Shown here: positions 61,055 to 64,000 of the stretch, piece by piece | Layout of the letters: each line of letters opens with the position of its first letter | Position numbering within the stretch: position 1 is the first letter of the stretch | Assembly (NCBI GenBank): GCA_963798775.1 | Contig: CAWCUK010000001.1 | Span: forward strand, 1 to 64,000 | Source of the DNA: CAWCUK01 sp963798775 | Lineage (GTDB): Bacteria; Bacteroidota; Ignavibacteria; Ignavibacteriales; Ignavibacteriaceae | Length of the DNA stretch: 64,000 bases | Direction of reading: 5' to 3' | Notes under the pieces: model-generated | Told to the model about the DNA's origin: nothing | The model's input: the letters and a program-made list of their open reading frames with translations, nothing else | Database searches by the model: none | Program-made: the position numbers and the translations under genes

Positions 61055-62482
61055 ATGGAAGATTTTATAGATTCATCGGTGAGTTCATTCACAAATTTTC
61101 TCTCCGAAAAAAAAATAATACTAAAGGAACAAAAAGGAAATAATCCTTTAGTAAGTTTTGCCCTTAAAATACCCGGCTTTCAATTCGAAAAGTTAGATTC
61201 ATTTATCAGGTATTTTGAAAGATCATTTTATTTTGAAAAACCGGCTTCAAAATTTCAACTATTAGGTTTAGATGAAGCTTTGGTTATTCAAGAAAGCGGC
61301 GATAGAAGATTTGCCGTTACCGATAAAAAGATAAGAGAGCTTAAAAATAATTTCATCAATAATTGGGATGAAATCGAAATTAAGCATATTCCCTCTTTCG
61401 TCGGCGGAATGAAATTTACTGTCGAGCATAATGATTCCGATTGGGGTGATTTTAGCGATTCAACATGGTTTGTACCGGAATTGATGCTGCTGCGGGAAAA
61501 TGGCCAAACATATTTTGTCTTCAGTTTTTTATACGCTCCTCCAAATTCACTAGAGAGTGTAAAAAACAAACTGAGAAATAAGCTTGAAATAATTTTAAAA
61601 TTAAATTCGCAGGAAAAGACAAAAAATAAAGCGGAAGTTAGAAAAATTGAAGGCACATCCCCGAAAGACAAAAAGAAGTGGAAAAATTTAATTGAGCAGG
61701 CGCTCGATAAAATTGAAGACAAGCATATAGATAAAGTAGTATTATCCCGGCGGGTAGAAATAATTTTATCGGAAGAGCCGAATTTTTCCGAAATAATAGA
61801 ACAGCTGGGGAATAATTATCCCGAATGCTTTTTATTTATATATCATCGGGGCAAATCCACATTTTTCGGGGCTACCCCGGAAAAGCTAGCGGATTTTTAT
61901 AACGGCAAAATAGAATTCGACGCGCTAGCCGGTTCCGCGCCGAGAGGCAAAGACGCTCCGGAAGATGAAAAAATTGAACGCGAACTTTTACAAGACGAAA
62001 AAAACTTAAACGAACATAAATTTGTTATTGATTACATAAAAGAATCAATTTCACCATTTACAGAAAATATGGCAGTAAGCAAAGAATTCACTATAAAGAA
62101 ACTTGCCAATATTCAGCATTTATTTACTAAAATTTCCGCTGATTTAAATTCATCGAGTTCAATGCTTAATTTAATAAAAGAACTATACCCGACACCCGCG
62201 ATTTGCGGAATTCCAAAAGATTCGGCTTCTAATATTATAAAAAAATTAGAAACCCATAGAAGAGGATTATATTCCGGAATAATCGGCTGGTTTAGTTTAA
62301 ATGATGAAGGTGAATTTGCGGTCGCGATACGATCTGCAGTAAATATAAATAATCGAGTTATTGCTTTTGCCGGCGGAGGAATAGTAGCAAGTTCTAATCC
62401 GGACGCCGAATATAAAGAGACCGAATTAAAACTTAAACCTATCCTCTCCCTCTTTAATAATGAAAATAAAAATAAATCGTAA
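61055..62482 (+). CDS. menF: Isochorismate synthase (menaquinone pathway)
   Basis: Converts chorismate to isochorismate, first step to menaquinone. 475 residues with the chorismate-binding fold in the C-terminal half: DKVVLSRRVEI, FFGATPEKLADF, EFDALAGSAPRGKD, TPAICGIPKDSA and RGLYSGIIGWFS. It overlaps menD by 23 bases, which identifies it as MenF rather than EntC or anthranilate synthase. Confidence 0.92.
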   Translation: MEDFIDSSVSSFTNFLSEKKIILKEQKGNNPLVSFALKIPGFQFEKLDSFIRYFERSFYFEKPASKFQLLGLDEALVIQESGDRRFAVTDKKIRELKNNFINNWDEIEIKHIPSFVGGMKFTVEHNDSDWGDFSDSTWFVPELMLLRENGQTYFVFSFLYAPPNSLESVKNKLRNKLEIILKLNSQEKTKNKAEVRKIEGTSPKDKKKWKNLIEQALDKIEDKHIDKVVLSRRVEIILSEEPNFSEIIEQLGNNYPECFLFIYHRGKSTFFGATPEKLADFYNGKIEFDALAGSAPRGKDAPEDEKIERELLQDEKNLNEHKFVIDYIKESISPFTENMAVSKEFTIKKLANIQHLFTKISADLNSSSSMLNLIKELYPTPAICGIPKDSASNIIKKLETHRRGLYSGIIGWFSLNDEGEFAVAIRSAVNINNRVIAFAGGGIVASSNPDAEYKETELKLKPILSLFNNENKNKS

Positions 62483-64000
62483 TATACTTTGGACGGAAAC
62501 ATTTGTAAGAGAATTAGCTGCAATCGGTGTAAAATATGTATGCATTTCTCCGGGCTCCCGCAACACTCCTTTAACATTAGCTTTCGCGAATAATAAAGAA
62601 ATAAAACCGTACGTTCATATAGATGAAAGAAGCTGCGCGTTTTTTGCTCTGGGATTAGCCAAGGCTTCGGGAACACCTGTAGCGGTTGTATCTACGTCAG
62701 GAACAGCGACAGCGGAACTTTACCCGGCAATAATAGAAGCTTACCAGCAGCGCATTCCATTAATAATCTGTACCGCCGATCGTCCGCCTGAACTTTTAGA
62801 CTGCGGCGCGAACCAAACAATCAACCAGAATAATCTTTACAAAAATCATATCCGCTGGTTTTTTGATATGGGCCTGCCGGAACCGATTTCCAGAAGAATA
62901 AAGCATATAAAAGTTGTGGCCAGAAGAGCGTATTACGAAAGTGTAATTCGATCGCGCGGGCCGGTTCATTTGAACTTTCCGTTCAGAAAACCGTTCGAGC
63001 CGAAATCTTATACAGACGAAGTTTCTAAATCGCTAATAGAATTAAGCAACGCGGATATTTCAGAAAAGAAAGAATTGCTAAAAGAAGAAGAAAGAAAAAT
63101 ACTTGATGAAAAATGGTTTAGCGATCTTTTCCATTATCTAAAGAAATATAAAAGAGGATTAATGATAGCCGGGCCGGAAAATTATAATTCAAACTTTAAT
63201 AAATATTGCTCAATTCTTTCCGAAAAATTGGGATACCCTCTTTTAGCCGACGGAATTTCACAAATACGTTTCGGAAGCCATTCAAAAGAAAATATAATCT
63301 GTAATTACGAAGGATTTTTAAGATCGGAAAATTTTATAAAACAATATAAACCCGATTTTATTCTGCAGTTCGGGCGAACGATTACTTCAAAAGCCTTAGA
63401 TATTTATTTAGAACAGTGCGATTCCGCGCGCTTTATGATTAATGAATTCGGTGATTGGTTCGATCCTTCCAATAAAGCAAACGCCGCTTTTGCCTGCAAA
63501 CCGTTTATTTTCTGCAAAGAAATGATTGGTATGCTGGATAAAAATAAAATTGAGAGAAAAGAAACAGAATGGCTTACTATTTTTAAGAAAGCGGATAAAA
63601 TTTCGGCAAGTGTTAAATTTAAATTAATTGAAAAATCAAAATTCCCGAATGAATGCAGAGTTATAACGGAAATAATAAAAAATATTCCTGAAGGCACGCA
63701 TATAATGCTTTCCAATAGTATGCCTGTCAGAGATTTTGATTACTTTGCTTCGAGTAGTGAAAAGAATATAACATTGTACAATAACAGAGGCGCCAGCGGC
63801 ATTGACGGCATCGCTTCCACCGCACTAGGAATTGCGGCAGCGAATAATTCTCCTACAGTTTTAATCACAGGAGATTTAGCTTTTTATTACGATTTAAATG
63901 GTTTATTGGCCGCGAAAAAATATAAAATACCATTAACTGTTATCCTAGTAAACAACGACGGCGGCGGAATTTTTGAAGTTCTTCCTATTTCGGAATACGG
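62460..64000 (+). CDS. menD: SEPHCHC synthase MenD, 5' part (cut by window end)
   Basis: Thiamine-diphosphate enzyme that joins isochorismate with 2-oxoglutarate. The first 513 codons are visible: VKYVCISPGSRNTPLTLAF, the cofactor-activating Glu region HIDERSCAFFALGLAKA, STSGTATAELYPAIIEA, CTADRPPELLDCGANQTINQ and the ThDP-binding GDLAFYYDLNGL and VNNDGGGIFE. About 60 residues are missing at the C-terminus. The ATG lies inside the end of menF, so the two are translationally coupled. Confidence 0.95.
   Translation, partial: MKIKINRNILWTETFVRELAAIGVKYVCISPGSRNTPLTLAFANNKEIKPYVHIDERSCAFFALGLAKASGTPVAVVSTSGTATAELYPAIIEAYQQRIPLIICTADRPPELLDCGANQTINQNNLYKNHIRWFFDMGLPEPISRRIKHIKVVARRAYYESVIRSRGPVHLNFPFRKPFEPKSYTDEVSKSLIELSNADISEKKELLKEEERKILDEKWFSDLFHYLKKYKRGLMIAGPENYNSNFNKYCSILSEKLGYPLLADGISQIRFGSHSKENIICNYEGFLRSENFIKQYKPDFILQFGRTITSKALDIYLEQCDSARFMINEFGDWFDPSNKANAAFACKPFIFCKEMIGMLDKNKIERKETEWLTIFKKADKISASVKFKLIEKSKFPNECRVITEIIKNIPEGTHIMLSNSMPVRDFDYFASSSEKNITLYNNRGASGIDGIASTALGIAAANNSPTVLITGDLAFYYDLNGLLAAKKYKIPLTVILVNNDGGGIFEVLPISEY

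Noticed and set aside
62113..62676. Minus-strand frame of 187 residues across the menF-menD junction
   Set aside because: Both plus-strand genes are clearly real there; the antisense frame has no motif.

Overview
The window is a low-GC, densely coded stretch that most resembles class Ignavibacteria or a close relative in the Bacteroidota/Chlorobiota group. Three signs support this. Several secreted proteins end in a type IX secretion (T9SS) sorting domain of the NYPNPFNPsTxIkY type. Several promoters fit the Bacteroidota -33 TTTG / -7 TAnnTTTG pattern. The gene sets (BatA-E with MoxR, menaquinone MenF/MenD, DPP-IV type peptidase, DUF58) are typical of that group. This taxonomic call is inference; no rRNA or tRNA gene was seen.

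Layout. 1-758 is the 3' end of a T9SS cargo gene. 759-1685 is gene-free and filled with palindromic repeat modules, a MITE-like element and degenerate 21-bp repeats. 1686-11737 (mostly minus strand) holds a DPP-IV peptidase, a frameshifted T9SS cargo gene, a B12-binding protein, a HIT protein, a run of housekeeping genes (PLP enzyme, kdsB, gatC, plsC, M48 protease) and a YHS-domain protein. 11798-20251 is a complete moxR-DUF58-batABCDE operon. 20252-21576 carries a REP-associated transposase (RAYT) between two inverted REP doublets, next to a second 21-bp repeat tract. 21577-25922 holds rlmI-like, phosphoesterase, HAD and lipoprotein genes. 25924-30739 is a phosphate operon (phosphate-selective porin-like gene, pstS, pstC, pstA, pstB) with a four-repeat, 11-bp-period Pho box and a -7 box. 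30977-43659 is a surface-protein region: a giant beta-helix T9SS protein, an outer-membrane protein, a small T9SS protein and a gingipain-type (C25) peptidase. 43666-49980 is a glycan cluster (Wzx flippase, GT9, GT2, two GT4, WecG/TagA) that runs directly into the C25 gene. 50051-53969 is an EnvC-like / lipoprotein / TPR-lipoprotein operon. 54122-59622 (plus strand) holds an ATP-grasp protein, a membrane-anchored protein, two outer-membrane proteins and two Tyr-rich lipoproteins. 59979-64000 holds rsgA, menF and a menD cut by the window end.

How the genes work together. The Bat operon is a tightly coupled (mostly overlapping) ATPase/VWA membrane system. The Pst operon couples an outer-membrane porin to the ABC importer under one Pho-type promoter. 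The glycan cluster and the C25 peptidase appear to be one transcription unit. In Porphyromonas the C25 enzyme PorU attaches A-LPS to T9SS cargo, so this linkage is the most interesting functional suggestion here.

Data caution. Many genes are broken by single-base indels, often in homopolymers, while the protein sequence continues in another frame (LamG-type T9SS gene, batC, moxR, HAD phosphatase, beta-helix protein, small T9SS gene, wzx). About thirteen more lie in the C25 gene. Read error is the simplest explanation, but the C25 cluster of indels is far denser than elsewhere.
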